Origin: Epiperipatus broadwayi | Lineage: Eukaryota > Onychophora > Udeonychophora > Euonychophora > Peripatidae | Assembly: GCA_028023455.1 (NCBI GenBank) | Contig: JAQFVV010000020.1 | Coordinates: forward strand, 6,309,092 to 6,373,091 | Direction: 5' to 3' | DNA length: 64,000 bases | Part shown: positions 1 to 10,668 of the stretch, piece after piece | Layout of the letters: each line of letters opens with the position of its first letter | Numbering within the stretch: position 1 is the stretch's first letter | Translations under genes and position numbers: made by a program | The notes under the pieces: model-generated | The model's input: the letters and a program-made list of their open reading frames with translations, nothing else | Database searches by the model: none | Told to the model about the DNA's origin: nothing

Positions 1-269
1 TTACATAATAGCAAAGATCAGTATATTCAACAAAACTGAAAATCGGTAGATTAACGATAAGAAAAGCCAAAAAGTAGTTAATTTTTCTTTTCTTTTTTTA
101 TTACTTAACATTATAATGTAGTAGTTATAATATAAATTTGTAAGTTTAAACTGTTTTTATATATAATTTGATATGAAAAGCATCCAATGATAACATTAAT
201 TTTATAAAGTTATATATATTTAGTAAAAAAAATGTATATATATATATTAACGGTATATTTATAATATGT
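1..269. other. AT-rich sequence, nothing recognised
   Basis: Low-complexity A/T sequence with short TA runs near 236-246. No coding frame, tRNA-like or repeat-family match was seen by eye. Confidence 0.5.
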
Positions 270-655
270 TATTATTTTATTAGAGGAGGCTTGAACTCCA
301 GACTTTTAAGATCCCTTTAGTCATCCACTCCATTTTATACAACAAAACACGTTCATACACATGCGAAAATGAATAAATTATCTCCAATATACGTATTTCA
401 TGCTGAACCAGCAACTCATCAGTTGGTCCAAATCATCGTCTCCCACACACATATATAGATATCAATGCTCCGTTTATATCAAGATAGCAAATCTTCAAAC
501 TTTAATGGACAGGATTCAATCTTCTCCACTCTCCAACTCTTCAGCCATCCATATCATTGAAAATTCTGATATGGCATGTTCAAAGCTCTTGTTTGCCTAT
601 TTTATTGTCATACCCATGTTGACCATAAGTTATTCTGATCCCTCATATGCAGGAC
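270..655 (-). repeat. Family D hammerhead-bearing repeat, copy D1
   Basis: Read on the minus strand this matches the repeats at 26.6, 33.6 and 61.5 kb. The shared order is a GGTCAGA-like start, a GGCTGAAGAG block, CTGTCCATTAAAGTTTGAAG, a hammerhead core, and a 3' segment ending in a B-box-like GAGTTCAAGCC. No protein-coding capacity is credible. An 86-codon open frame on the opposite strand at 400-660 is incidental. Family relationship is seen directly; a retroposon nature is inferred. Confidence 0.7.
384..426 (-). ncRNA. Hammerhead ribozyme motif (type I, short stem III), D1
   Basis: Minus strand reads CCAA, CTGATGA, a stem II closed by TGCTG/CAGCA with loop GTT, GAAA, then TACGTA and TTGG. 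Stem I is CCAA/TTGG. Stem III is a 3-4 bp self-complementary ATACGTAT with almost no loop. The core nucleotides CUGAUGA and GAAA are intact. Cleavage would fall after the A preceding TTGG. Hammerheads with minimal stem III are known from Penelope-like elements, newt satellite and schistosome Sm-alpha repeats; activity here is untested. Confidence 0.7.
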
Positions 656-724
656 CTTAAGCCCATTTAAAAACACAGAAAAGGGATGGGTAGAATGCAG
701 GCTAAATGTGTGAATATTTAAATA

Positions 725-800
725 TATTATATATAATATACTTGTATTTAATTATTATTATTATTATTATTATCATCATCATCATCATTATCATCATCTT
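725..800. repeat. (ATT)n/(ATC)n microsatellite at LINE 3' end
   Basis: ATT triplets followed by ATC triplets. Read on the minus strand it is a (GAT)n(AAT)n tail directly after AATAAAG. The same junction occurs at 9376-9510, which marks both as LINE 3' tails rather than independent satellites. Confidence 0.75.
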
Positions 801-904
801 TCAAAAGGACTTTATTGAATATAAAAAAAAAAGGTTACATTTATAACTATTTTACCACATGCAGATGAATTGTAGTTAGTATAAATAAGTTGAAAATTGT
901 AATT

Positions 905-920
905 GGGGGGGGGGGGGGAG
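905..920. repeat. Poly-G run
   Basis: A run of G residues within the LINE 3' region, interrupted by a single A near its end. Unusual in such AT-rich DNA; possibly a sequence-length artefact. Confidence 0.6.
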
Positions 921-1324
921 GGCAACAAAGGCAAAGGATATGCATGTGGTTTACAAATTTGAGTTTACATTTTTTTTTTAAAAAAAATATACACATCCAA
1001 TTAGTTTTGTGCAATCGTAAGGCTCTTAGTTCTGTTTTTTATTAGTCTTTTTTTCCATCTATAATTTTGAGTGCTGTTGTAAATATAGACTAAGTGGCTG
1101 TGTACATCTTTTGGCATACAATTTTTTCATCCCTTAAGCGGAGTTGTTCCATTTTGTTTCAGAATGTGTTTGAATGTCTTCTTGGATTATTGTTGTACAT
1201 GAAGGAGCATCTTGTACACCATAGTGTAAATAATATAAAAGAACTTGCTTGAATATGTGGGTAGCTACCCTTAACAAATGAGTGTAGAAGTGTTTGAATG
1301 TCACAATTTTTTTTGTTTGTACAA

Positions 1325-2081
1325 TTATGGTATGGATGAGTGAATACTATCAAATGCGAGGCAGGTAAAAAGAAAATGTCCTTGTGTCTCAGTCTCTCTA
1401 TGACATAACCAGAATATATCTTCTGGATTTATGTAATGCCTTCCATATCTACAAAAGTGTAATGTTGGCAGTACTTCAAGATTTAACTTGAGTAAAAAAT
1501 CATAATATTTGGGTTCTAATGACCAGAATTTACATTTTCGGGTTAGTTGTCCATTGTTAATGTTTAAAATTGATCTTTTATCATTTAGGGGAGAGCAAAT
1601 TATCTGGTATACATCCCAATATTTAAATTTATCTTGAGGTGGTGAATAAGTAATGTTTGGAATGTTAAGAATTAGTGTAAGCAAGGTTTTCCAATATCCA
1701 CCGGCTGGTGGTGGTTTATCTGTTGGGGTAATCTTGAAGAACACTTTCATGTATGGAAATAAATAAGCACATGCAGAAAGAAGATTTAATGTCTTTTGAA
1801 TGTTAAAAATATGTATTGAATGTAGTCCTAAACTAATTTGTATTAGAGGAGCTTGAATACATTTTAGTGAAACTGAAACAATCTTTTTTCCCCACAACAA
1901 CTTTCTACATAATGAGTTTATTTTATTAGTAAAAGATTTAGTATATAGTATTATTGAAGAATAGTATGTGATTCGAGTCATAATTAATAGATTAAACAGG
2001 GATACTTTTGAATACAATGAAAGGTAAGATTTTGAAAGTGAATCAATTATGTTTTTTATTTTATTTTAATTTTGTCTTGTA
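1325..2081 (-). pseudogene. LINE ORF2 C-terminal part (RT thumb and CCHC-like end)
   Basis: A 230-codon open frame (2017-1325) plus upstream codons to about 2070. It reads through segments typical of the post-RT region of LINE proteins: LSLYSKVSLFNLL, RKLLWG, a Gly-Gly-Tyr-Trp stretch, and near the end CRYGRHY..WLCHRETETQGHFLFTC, resembling the C-terminal zinc-knuckle-like motif of LINE ORF2. It is the 3' half of the ORF2 whose RT lies at 5282-6180. The plus-strand RTE separates the halves. Removing the RTE and one copy of the TTTGT duplication joins the two halves in the same frame, apart from one stop codon. Confidence 0.75.
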
Positions 2082-2090
2082 TTTGTTGAT

Positions 2091-2253
2091 GGCTGCAGAA
2101 AGGAGTTTGCTATTAACTGAAAGGAGACCCTTTGATTCCTCTTGGAGGCCTTAAAGGAACCGAGCAGGGCAAATTCCTAATGTCCACTCCATATGTTCTT
2201 GTCGTTGCAGCTGTTATTACTATGTGATTATTCATATAGTATACGAACATGGA
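2091..2253 (+). ncRNA. HDV-like ribozyme fold at the RTE 5' end, copy 1
   Basis: P1 GGCTGCA (2091-2097) pairs with TGCAGCT (2206-2212). P2 TCCAT (2188-2192) pairs with ATGGA (2249-2253). P3 ATG/CGT (2193-2195, 2203-2205) encloses a 7-nt L3. P4 is 2218-2226 with 2233-2241 around ATTATT. J4/2 contains CGAA (2244-2247), matching the CNRA catalytic pattern. P3' abuts P1', as the HDV pseudoknot needs. J1/2 is about 90 nt. P1.1 is weak. Established: HDV-like ribozymes process the 5' ends of R2 and some RTE elements. Here it is a hand fold. Confidence 0.6.
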
Positions 2254-2416
2254 TGGGTTGCTCACCAACATGCATTAGCCAGCATGGTGAGTTTATTGGC
2301 TTTTTACCTCTGAGTTTAAGATCGAGAAACACCATGGTCTTTCTTCTCAGTGCCTGATAAGGCAGAATGAATGTTTGTGTAAATGATAAATATTTTTCCA
2401 ATACATATATACAATT

Positions 2417-5266
2417 ATGACAGACAAAAATAAAGCATGGCCCTTATTCCCACAAGGCTGTAAAGTCATTAACCAAGGCAGTGGTTGGTGGCCGAAAGCG
2501 GAGGGTGCTAAGAATCCCATGATTGCGGACCCAGGCTGCCATTTGATGACGACTTTTTATTTAGGTACTTACAACTGCAGATCACTTTCAAGTGAAGGAA
2601 GATTGCAAGAATTAGAAGAAGAACTCTCTTATATTAAATGGGACATTATTGGACTTTGTGAAGTTAGAAGAAAAGGTGAAGAGACAATTGATTTAAAAAG
2701 TGGACATATACTCTATTATAAAGGCACAAATATTGGAAATACAAATGGAGTAGGATTCATTATAAATAAAAAGTGGAAGAACAATATTGTGGAGATTGAT
2801 GGTGTATCGGACAGAGTGGCAAGATTAGTTATACAACTTAATAGCAGATACCAAATGCAGATAATTCAGGTTTATGCCCCAACAAGTTTTCATAGTGATG
2901 AAGTAGTAGAAGATTTTTATATGGATGTACAAAAGGCTTTTGATCAGAGTAAACAACATTTTAAAATTGTTATGGGAGACTTTAATGCTAGAATTGGTAA
3001 ACAAATGAAAGATGAAAGTGCTGTAGGTAATTTTGGTTATGGTAATAGAAATGAGAGAGGACATAGACTTGTGGAATTTGCAGAAAAAGAAAAACTTTAT
3101 ATTATGAATTCTTTTTTTGAGAAAAATGTTAGAAGGAAATGGACATGGAAGCATCCAAATGAAGGTACAGCAGAATTGGATTATATTTTGACTAACAGGA
3201 AATACATTTTCAAGATTGTAATGTTCTTAATAAATTTAACACAGGAAGTAATCATCGATTAGTAAGGTGTAAGTTACGTGTTAATGTGAAACTAGAGAAA
3301 CAAAAATTATTAAGAAAAACAATATTTACAGTTGATATTCCTAATCTTCAGAAACATTCTAATGAATTTAAATTAGAACTTACAAATCGGTTTCAAATAT
3401 TAGTAGATTTTGAACATGATTCAGATTTGAATGAAATTAATATAAAAATAACTGATACACTTTTAAAAACTGCAACAAAAATAGCTGGTAGAAAAAAGCA
3501 GCAATTGACTAATAAAATTTATACTGAGACTAGAGAATTTATGAAGAAAAGAATGAATATGAAGATATACAAAAATGATGCATTAAAAAGAATTGAATAT
3601 CTCGAATTTTGTAAAATGGTGCAGAAAAGAGTTGAAAATGATATAAAAAAGTATAACTGTGAACTAGCAAGAAAGCTGTAGAAGAAAATAAAAGTCTTAA
3701 GAATGTAAAACAACATATTGGTATTGGTAGAAAATTTATATCTGCAATAAGAAAAAAAGAGGGAATTGTTACTAAAAAGAGAGATGACATCATGAAATTG
3801 GTAGAAGATTTTTATCAAGAATTATATAGTAATAAAGAACAAGTACCTCCTATATCTATTACATCTTCCGCATTGCCCAGAATTTTAAATGAAGAAGTGA
3901 GACATGCAATTAAATGTATGAAGAAAGGAAAGGCTCCAGGTAATGATGGAATTATAATTGATATATTAAAAGAAGCAGGTGAAGAAATATAAAATTTTTT
4001 AGCAAAGTTATATACCAAATGTCTAAATGATAAAGATGTACCAGATGATTGGAAGAATGCAGTAATAATATTAATATTTAAAAAAGGTGATAAAGAAGAT
4101 ATTAGAAATTACAGACCTATCAGCCTTTATCAGTTTTATATAAAATTTTTACCAAGATAATTACAACTCGTCTACAGAGAATATGCGTTGTCATTATGTT
4201 TTGGATTTGTAGATTATGAAAAGGCATTTGATTCTATAAACATTTCTTCAGTGATTAAAGCATTGGATCGTCAAGGTATAGATCCAGGATATTGTCATAT
4301 TTTGAAGAATATTTATAAAAATGCAACAGCAACAATTAGATTACATAATGATACTGGGAAAGTCAACATTGAGAAAGGTGTAAGACAAGGTGACTCCATA
4401 TCTCCAAAACTTTTTACAGCAGTGCTGCAAGAAATATTTGTGGATTAAAATGGGAAACTAAAGGAGTGAAAGTAAATGGAGATTATTTAAGTCATTTAGA
4501 TTTCGCAGATGATGTAGTTGTTTTTGCAAATAATGCTTCAGAGCTGCAGGATATGTTGCAGGAATTATCAGATGAAAGTAGGAAAGTAGGACTAAAGATA
4601 AATGTTAAAAAGACTAAAGTAATGTTTAATCGATTTGCTCAAAATATGAAAATAAAGATTGATTATGATGAATTAGAAGAAGTTAACAGTTACAAATACC
4701 TTGGTCAGATTATTAATACAGATGGAAACATAATGAAAGAAATTAATCATGGAATTAAACTTGGTTGGAGTGCTTTTGGTAGAAATAAGTTAACACTAAA
4801 AGGAAATATGCTTATATGTTTGAAAAGGAAGGTTTTTAATAAATGTGTTTTACCAGTTCTTACTTATGGATCTGAGACTTGGACACTTAATAGAAGAGCA
4901 ATACAGAGACTTCAGACCACTCAAAGAAGTATGGAGAGATGCATGTTGGGAGTAACAAGAAGAGATTGAAAACACAATGTATGGGTAAGAGAACAAACAG
5001 ATGTTACTGACCTCATTGAAAAAATTAAAAGATTGAAGTGGAGTTGGGCTGGACATATTGCTAGAAGAGATGATAATAAATGGACAATTGAAATTTTAAA
5101 CTGGATTCCATGAGATTGTAAAAGACCCAGAAAGAGACCACATGTGAGATGGGTGGATAAAATAAGAAAGTGTGCAGGGGTGATGTGGAGAAGAGAAGCT
5201 AAAGATCGGAAAAGATGGATTAAACTTGGAGAGACCTTCATCCTGCAGTGGATTGATAATGGTTGA
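2417..5266 (+). pseudogene. RTE endonuclease-reverse transcriptase, frameshifted
   Basis: Intact endonuclease part at 2417-3262: TYNCRSLSSEGRLQELEEEL, LCEVRRKGEE, MGDFNARIG. A one-base loss near 3210 relative to the later copy shifts the frame. RT blocks follow in pieces at 3286-3681, 3792-3992, 4188-4448 (DYEKAFDSI, VRQGDSISP) and 4466-4969 (LDFADDVVVF, TYGSETWTLNRRAIQRLQTT). The C-terminus continues to a stop at 5264-5266. A segment between about 4130 and 4180 is missing compared with the later copy. EN nicks and RT copies the element RNA in the family; this copy cannot make the protein. Confidence 0.85.
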
Positions 5267-5281
5267 TGATGATGATGATGA
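5253..5281 (+). repeat. RTE 3' (GAT)n tail
   Basis: TGA/GAT triplets directly after the ORF stop, present at the 3' end of most RTE copies and 3' fragments in the window. It probably serves as the 3' recognition tail for reverse transcription. Confidence 0.8.
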
Positions 5282-5286
5282 TTTGT

Positions 5287-6180
5287 ACATGCATTTCTAG
5301 GTTGCTCAAATAGAAGGAGAATCCCACAAAAGAGCTGGGTTTTCCTTTTAAAATGTGTGTGAAATTGTCCTGTATATATTGACCATGCAGAAGATTTATC
5401 CATGTTAAACTCCAGCTTGTATTTGTTAGTGTATGAATTAAGAATTTTCAATAGAGTTAAGATCTGTTTTTTAGAATTTAAAAAAATCGAGACATCATCC
5501 ATGTAGGCAATACAGGAGATGTTTGCTTTCAGACCAGGTATATATATTCCTGATAATTCTTTTTCTATCATATTCAGTAAGGGATTGATATAGAAAGTAA
5601 AAGAGAGCACTTAGTGGTGAACCTTGTGGAATTGAACAGTAAGGTACAAAAGAGGGGGAATTTTTACCATTAAGTGTAATATGTATTTCTCTACTTAATA
5701 GAAGATTGGTGATTAAATATATTAAGGATCTTGGTATTGTTGTGTCTGCTAATGCTTCAACAAGGAGTTCAATCAGAATCATATCAAATGCTGATTTATA
5801 TCCAGTTGGATTATGACTGGACTATATTTTTTATTATTTCTGCCAGAATCAATAACTGTTTTGAACAGAAAGGTTGCTTGCATTGTTGATGAGCCTTTAT
5901 TAGCAAACTGCATTTTAGAAAATGTAGGTATAATATAGGGCTCTATTTTGTCTTTAATGATTGACTCCAGCAGTTGATACCCAGAGGGTTCATTGATATG
6001 GGCCTTAGATTGTTTTGTGTAGTTATTTTTTTATGTGTTTTGATAAATGGTACTAGTAAAATAGGGTATAATCCATGTATATGATGGACCTTTTTTGTTA
6101 GAAAGTTTACTAGATTACGTAGATACTGTGCAGTAAATTTTTCTAAATGCTTGAATACAAAGCAAGGTATATCATACATT
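5287..6180 (-). pseudogene. LINE ORF2 reverse transcriptase segment
   Basis: Minus-strand frames encode RT motifs in order. RPIS lies near 6000. PQGSPLSALFY lies near 5620-5650. YMDD, the catalytic aspartate pair in the FADD position, lies near 5500, followed by LEFNMDKSS. Several frameshifts separate the blocks, so no single frame spans the domain. Function would be target-primed reverse transcription in the nucleus. The segment ends at the insertion site of the RTE copy at 5281. Decay is clear; family assignment beyond APE-type LINE is inference. Confidence 0.75.
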
Positions 6181-7254
6181 CTTGGGTGACTGGAGTTTGG
6201 TGTTGATGCTAATTTTTGAATAAAATCTTTGGGAATAAATACTGTATCTTCTTCTGGCTCACTAAGAAAAAATGGGTGCAGGATTGAATTTTTTCTTCTC
6301 TTGAAGTTTGGATTTGAAATGTGTGTAGAGAGGTAGCAATATGTTGTAACCAGAAATTATATCTTCTTGTATTTTAATTGCTGTTAGTATGCGAGTTGAT
6401 GGCTTTTGTCCCAGTTCCCAGTGAATATAGTATCTGGACTATGTGTGTGTCTGTGTCAAAAAGAGTTTTCTTTTTTTAATTGCCAGGTATTCTCTAAGTT
6501 CTTCAGAGACTGATTGATAAAGTTTCTTCTGGGCAATCACATTTGAACAGCCTTGTTTATTTGTGTTACTGTTTGTGATTCTTTTGTGTGTTTCATCTAC
6601 AAGAGTTAGAAGCCTTGAGGGTGCTGGGGTAGCCCTTGTTATGACATCAATTGTATATGAAATAATGTTAACAAAGGCAATCCATGTTTGTCTTGAAGTT
6701 TGAAGATATATATATATATATTTGTGAGAATAAATATTCTGGGGTTCGACATGGAAGGAGCACTCTAATTAAGTTTCCAATAGATGTTATTGATCTGTGT
6801 ATAAAATCATTCTTTAGTGAAACAATAATTGCAGAACGATCTGATAATGATGAGTTTTTTATTGTTAGGCTGATCATGTGATGTAACACTGGTGAGTAGA
6901 AGACCAGGTCAATTAATGATGAAAACCTGTCATTATTAAATGTTACTGAATTCTGTGAAAGATAGCCTTCCTCACTCATGAATGGTGTGGCTAGTAAGTG
7001 CAACCATTTTGTGATAAATCAATTGTATGACATGTTGAAATCACCAAGTAAAATTAATGGATGTGATGAGGATGCTATTTGGAAATTTATAATTTGAATG
7101 ACTTTATTAATTGCTGGATGATTTGGAGATAAATAGACAAATGCTACATTCAATGTAACTGTTTTATCATATAAGATTATAATTAATATGTGTGCATCCA
7201 TTGAATTAATTTTAACATACATTTATGAAATAAGTTTTTCTTTATGGAAATTAG
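6181..7254 (-). pseudogene. LINE ORF2 endonuclease C-half and EN-RT linker
   Basis: The frame at 7222-7019 ends with LILLGDFNM, the APE-family GDFN motif. The frame at 7003-6668 continues with SLIDLVFYSP and SDRSAIIVSL, which occupies the position of the S-D-H catalytic motif with the histidine replaced by arginine. The region 6181-6667 is a frameshifted linker toward the RT. Endonuclease nicking of target DNA is the family role. The changed histidine and broken frames show the copy is inactive. Confidence 0.65.
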
Positions 7255-7380
7255 CATGGATTGAACGTATAAAGCGCCACTGCATCGGAAATTTAGGGCT
7301 AGTACTAGGGTTTGAAGTGGGCTTATGGCCAGATGTCGTGAAGCTAGGATCGAACTCGATCTGACTGCTTCACTATATAT
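7255..7380 (-). repeat. Possible SINE fragment inside the LINE endonuclease
   Basis: This block is more GC-rich than its surroundings and interrupts the LINE endonuclease reading (N-terminus at 7618-7381, remainder from 7254 down). On the minus strand it holds GAGTTCGATCC, a good B-box, which suggests a tRNA-derived SINE. No A-box or clear target duplication was found. Confidence 0.4.
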
Positions 7381-7618
7381 ATTATTTTGAATGAATAGAA
7401 GGGGCAGGTTTGTTCCTGCTGAGGGTGATAATGATGCTTGGGAGAATGCTGAGTATCCTTGATTATTAAGATAGTTTGATGGATTAATCAGATTTTATTA
7501 TAAATTTTTGTTTCAAGTAGCCCTAGCAAATGAGGCTGTATTATTTCAAGCCATTTTACTAATTGATAGTTTTTTCTTGTGAGTTTAATCCATGGATGTT
7601 TAATGATGCTATTTTCAT
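7381..7618 (-). pseudogene. LINE ORF2 endonuclease N-terminus
   Basis: Starting from an ATG at 7618 the minus strand reads MKIASLNIHGLNSQEK, then after a frameshift LVKWLEIIQPHLLGLLETK. This is the usual beginning of APE-type LINE endonucleases (NIxGL, then the ETK metal-binding glutamate). It fixes the start of ORF2. The codons after position 7500 degrade before the SINE-like block. Confidence 0.6.
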
Positions 7619-7699
7619 TACAGTTTCACTCAATAAAAACAAAACACACCTGTTGCAGTAATTAGATTGTAATGTTATATAGTTTAAATAACTTGCACA

Positions 7700-9064
7700 A
7701 ATTATGACAAAAATTTTTTATGTCTGGAGGTTCTACTTCCTTCCTCCTGTGACAATTTTTGCACATTTGCTTTTTTATTGGTGCTAAGGTCTTCATCTGA
7801 AATGTATTCAAACTTGGTATTTGTTGAACTCATATTTGCTTTTCTTTTTTTTATGGTCTAATGTCTAGGGCATATCATCTTCACTGAGATCAATAGGCAC
7901 TCTGCATTTTTCTGCTTTGTTTGCTTCATGGTCTGCCTGGTTTTCAGTTAGCAGTGACATTTATTTTTGGGTCTGTAGGTGGCAGGCAAAGCACTAGATA
8001 GTCTATAATATTTTGCGAAGTTTTGTTAAGGGGTGTTTTGGATTGGTTGTGATTTTGGCAATCACTTTTTAATATTTCTTGTTGAGATGAACTATTTTCT
8101 TGTAACACTGATTTATCCTCATCATTCAGTGATTGATTTTCAGGTAAAATTGATTCACTTTCATTATTTACTGATTGCTCTCTGGTGATGTTTAGACCAT
8201 CTGTTACAATGTCATTAATTGAATTATTTTGATAGCATATTGCAGTTGATTCACTTGTCGGCTGAGGAGTGAATTCTGTGTTATTTACTGGTGTATTTCC
8301 ACATTGATGACTTGAGGTTGCTCTCATATCACAATGTTTACATTTAAGTTTTGGGCATGCATTTATAATATGCCCTCATTGTTTGCAGTGAAAACATTGC
8401 AGTTTAAGTCCATGAATTATTAAGAGTAGCATCGCTTCGTGATCAGTTATAAGAGTGGGAATATCATTTGGATTTATGTTTTGATTTAATTTAACTTTAA
8501 AATGATAACTGTTGCCATAGATTGGTATTGGAGTTCCTTTTAAATATATAGGTTGGAAGGAACAGCAGCTCCGAATGATTGCATTAATTTATTGAGGTCA
8601 TTTATTGTATAGTTAAAGTACATATTTTTGATTGTGCCGGTAATAAAATTTTCTCTATATTGATTAACTTTTACTAAAGCATATTTCCGTAATGTTTTAA
8701 TTGTTTTATCAAATTTGTTTTTTTGTTCTTTACTATAGAATTCAATAGCAAGATAGCTAGGGTTTGGATGATCTGCAATGTGCAATATAGAATCCCATAA
8801 ATTATTTGTGCTTAATTCTTCGTATAGCAAATCCTTAGGAAATCTATACAGCAAACAATTTATATCTGTAATTGCAAGGATAACAGACCGGTCAGTAAAG
8901 AAACGGTTAAATGACATAAGTAAATCCCATGGGATGGTCGTATTAAAGCATTCAGAAAGTTTTATTAGACTTTTATTAGTCCATATCTCTTCTTCTATTG
9001 TGTTAACTTGTAATCGATCAGATTCTGAAATCATATCTAGTTTCATTAGATCATTCATTGTTGA
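7700..9064 (-). pseudogene. LINE ORF1 (gag-like, CCHC zinc knuckles)
   Basis: Two open frames, 9058-8540 (172 codons) and 8327-7944 (127 codons), are parts of one ORF1. Between them, near 8400-8290, the minus strand encodes CFHCKQ-stop-GHIINAC, a C-x2-C-x4-H-x4-C knuckle with one in-frame stop. A second knuckle, C-x2-C...H..C, follows directly. The N-terminal part resembles the RNA-binding portion of LINE ORF1 (AIEFYSKEQKNKF near 8700). The product would package the LINE RNA. The frame continues weakly to about 7750 (ENQADHEANKAEKCRV) before the ORF2 start at 7618. It is decayed, and the start codon is uncertain. Confidence 0.65.
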
Positions 9065-9240
9065 ATGATGAAATCTTGAGACTGGGGTTTGATTTTTTTC
9101 TACTTCTGAGGAAAATCTCCTTTTTTAGTGGATGCTTTGATTGCATCAGCATAAGTAATGCTTGCTGCATTCAAAGAGATCACCATATTGGAGAAAAAAA
9201 CTGCTTGCACACAAATTCCTCATAGGAGGAGTTATCTTAA

Positions 9241-9375
9241 GTTTAAAAAACTATATATACTGAATATTGGGTTGCTTAAAGTCAATGCGGTTTATTTTAA
9301 CTAAAAATTTTTTACTAGAAATATATAATATATCCTACTGATATCTACAATTACCAAACCAGCTGGCACATGCAC
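9241..9375. other. Spacer between two LINE copies
   Basis: Upstream flank of the first LINE. No motif recognised. Confidence 0.4.
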
Positions 9376-9379
9376 ACTA

Positions 9380-9462
<83 letters not shown>

Positions 9463-10030
9463 CATCATCATCATCATCATCATCATCATCTTTCAAAGAA
9501 CATTATTCAACAAAATAAAAAAGGTTACATTATATTTTTTGTATACCTATTATTAGATTGCTAAAATTACAAATAATAATGTTTTGAAAAGAACCAAAAG
9601 TTCACAATTGAATGAGCTGATTTTCACCTGTGGTCTTGCAATGGTTGCAAGTGACACTTTTTGGTTTTGGTTTTTCATTTCAAATTTATTAATCTTGAGT
9701 GATTTCTTTGTTAAAGATTTGAAGGTAACTGCAATTGAGACCAAGGTGTCAGTGAAATTTTTTTGATTTGATAATCTTTTGACTCTTCTAATATATTATT
9801 TCATTTTTACATGTGTTTGGGTGCCTTTATGGGTTATTGTTGTATAAGAATTTACACCTTGTGAAACATAGGCCATAAAGGATGAATATGCTGATCCTGA
9901 TGTCAGCAAAGACCTCTTTTTTGAATGAATCAAATAGACTATTAATCTTTTTTTAAGAGTGTGTACATATTGATTGAAAATTATTAAATCTTTGGCATGA
10001 AAGATAAAGGTAATTGTTCAGAGCATTGAT
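9376..10030 (-). mobile_element. 5'-truncated LINE 3' end, second copy
   Basis: The tail (ATT)n then (ATC)n at 9378-9490, then TTTCAAAG and GGTTACATT, repeats the junction at 757-840. The sequence at 9800-9900 matches 1165-1260 of the first LINE with many changes (ATGTGTTTG, GGATTATTGTTGTA-like, ACACC). It therefore represents an older minus-strand copy of the same LINE family lying just upstream. Open frames in the triplet run, poly-Ile or poly-Tyr in translation, are artefacts. Confidence 0.6.
9378..9490. repeat. (ATT)n(ATC)n microsatellite
   Basis: About 28 ATT units followed by ATC units. It is an expanded LINE tail rather than an independent satellite. Confidence 0.9.
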
Positions 10031-10557
10031 AATGATCTTAGCATTATTGTTTTTATTATTATAAATTCTGATGGATTAGTATTTAAGTTTATGCAACCAA
10101 ATTATTGTTTAAATAATCTGTCCCAAGCTGGTAAGGGCTAAATCATTAGCCTGATCTATAATAAACCCATGTCAAATCCAGTCACAAGATTAATTGTTGA
10201 TTTTATTGTTGATCATTCATGATGATGAATGGTTATTACTTTTGTATAATGCTGGTGAACTTATTAGTTAATAGTGTGTTGAACTCTCATGATCTCTCAG
10301 GCACAATCCTTATTAATTAATTTTATATTTAAATTTTGCATTGATTTGGGATTGGTGCTGATGATTCTCCATCACACCAGGTTAACCCCTGAATTTTCCA
10401 TATCATTTGTCAGTTTTGTATGGCTGCTGATGGCAACTTATGTTTCATTACTGTAATTTGGAGCTTACATCTAAGTTTGTTTACATAAAATAATACATAA
10501 ATGGAATTAATTTTTGAATGATTTTATTTGATAAATATAAAACAAAAATAAAAAAAA
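10031..10557. other. AT-rich spacer with a weak repeat (family H)
   Basis: No coding signal. The piece near 10285-10330 (CATGATCTCTCAGGCAC) resembles sequence at 16240-16290 and 32595-32640 and may be an old short repeat. Confidence 0.35.
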
Positions 10558-10561
10558 AATG

Positions 10562-10668
10562 TTTTTTTTTTAAGTGTCATAGCATCGGCCGGGATGCGAA
10601 CCCGCAACCCGGGCAACTGCCTGCTAGTGCAAGGCAGTCGCACTGACCTCTCAACCACCAATGCAAGA
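10562..10668 (-). repeat. tRNA-related SINE (family S1)
   Basis: Minus strand starts TGTCTTGCATTGGTGG, has an A-box-like GTGGTTGAGAGG, a T-arm-like GCGGGTTCGC..CCCGGCC B-box and ends TGACACTTAAAA. The same about 105-bp unit occurs at 11653, 19694, 28208 and 62670. Poly-A-like flanks with similar AAAAAAAA..ATGTT on both sides suggest a target duplication. Confidence 0.8.

Larger units (their letters stand above)
2091..5281 (+). mobile_element. RTE-like non-LTR retrotransposon, copy 1
   Basis: Full-length by comparison with the copy at 53.0-56.3 kb. It has a GGCTGCAG start, a 5' ribozyme-like leader, one long EN-RT frame and a (GAT)n tail. It is flanked by TTTGT at 2082-2086 and 5282-5286, or TTTGTTGAT/TTTGTACAT if mismatches are allowed. 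The host is the minus-strand LINE ORF2. RTE elements typically have one ORF and short 3' triplet-type tails. The frame is broken at several points, so the copy is dead. Confidence 0.85.
757..9240 (-). mobile_element. Decayed APE-type non-LTR retrotransposon (LINE), interrupted
   Basis: One minus-strand element with ORF1 (about 9058-7700), ORF2 (about 7618-1330), a 3' UTR and a triplet-repeat tail near 757-800. It is split by an RTE element at 2091-5281 and a SINE-like piece near 7255-7380. ORF2 has an N-terminal APE endonuclease, RT and a C-terminal cysteine/histidine motif (C..H......H....C). This architecture fits the L1/Tx1 or Jockey-like LINEs; the clade was not resolved. Stops and frameshifts throughout show it is dead. 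Confidence 0.75.

Noticed and set aside
400-660. 86-codon plus-strand frame
   Set aside because: Lies antisense within a family D repeat that occurs four times; no domain and not conserved between copies.
9301-9564. Open frames made of poly-Ile/Met and poly-Tyr/His
   Set aside because: Translations of an ATT/ATC microsatellite.
10358-10364. CTGATGA near 10.36 kb
   Set aside because: No GAAA or pairing stem II/III follows, so not a hammerhead.
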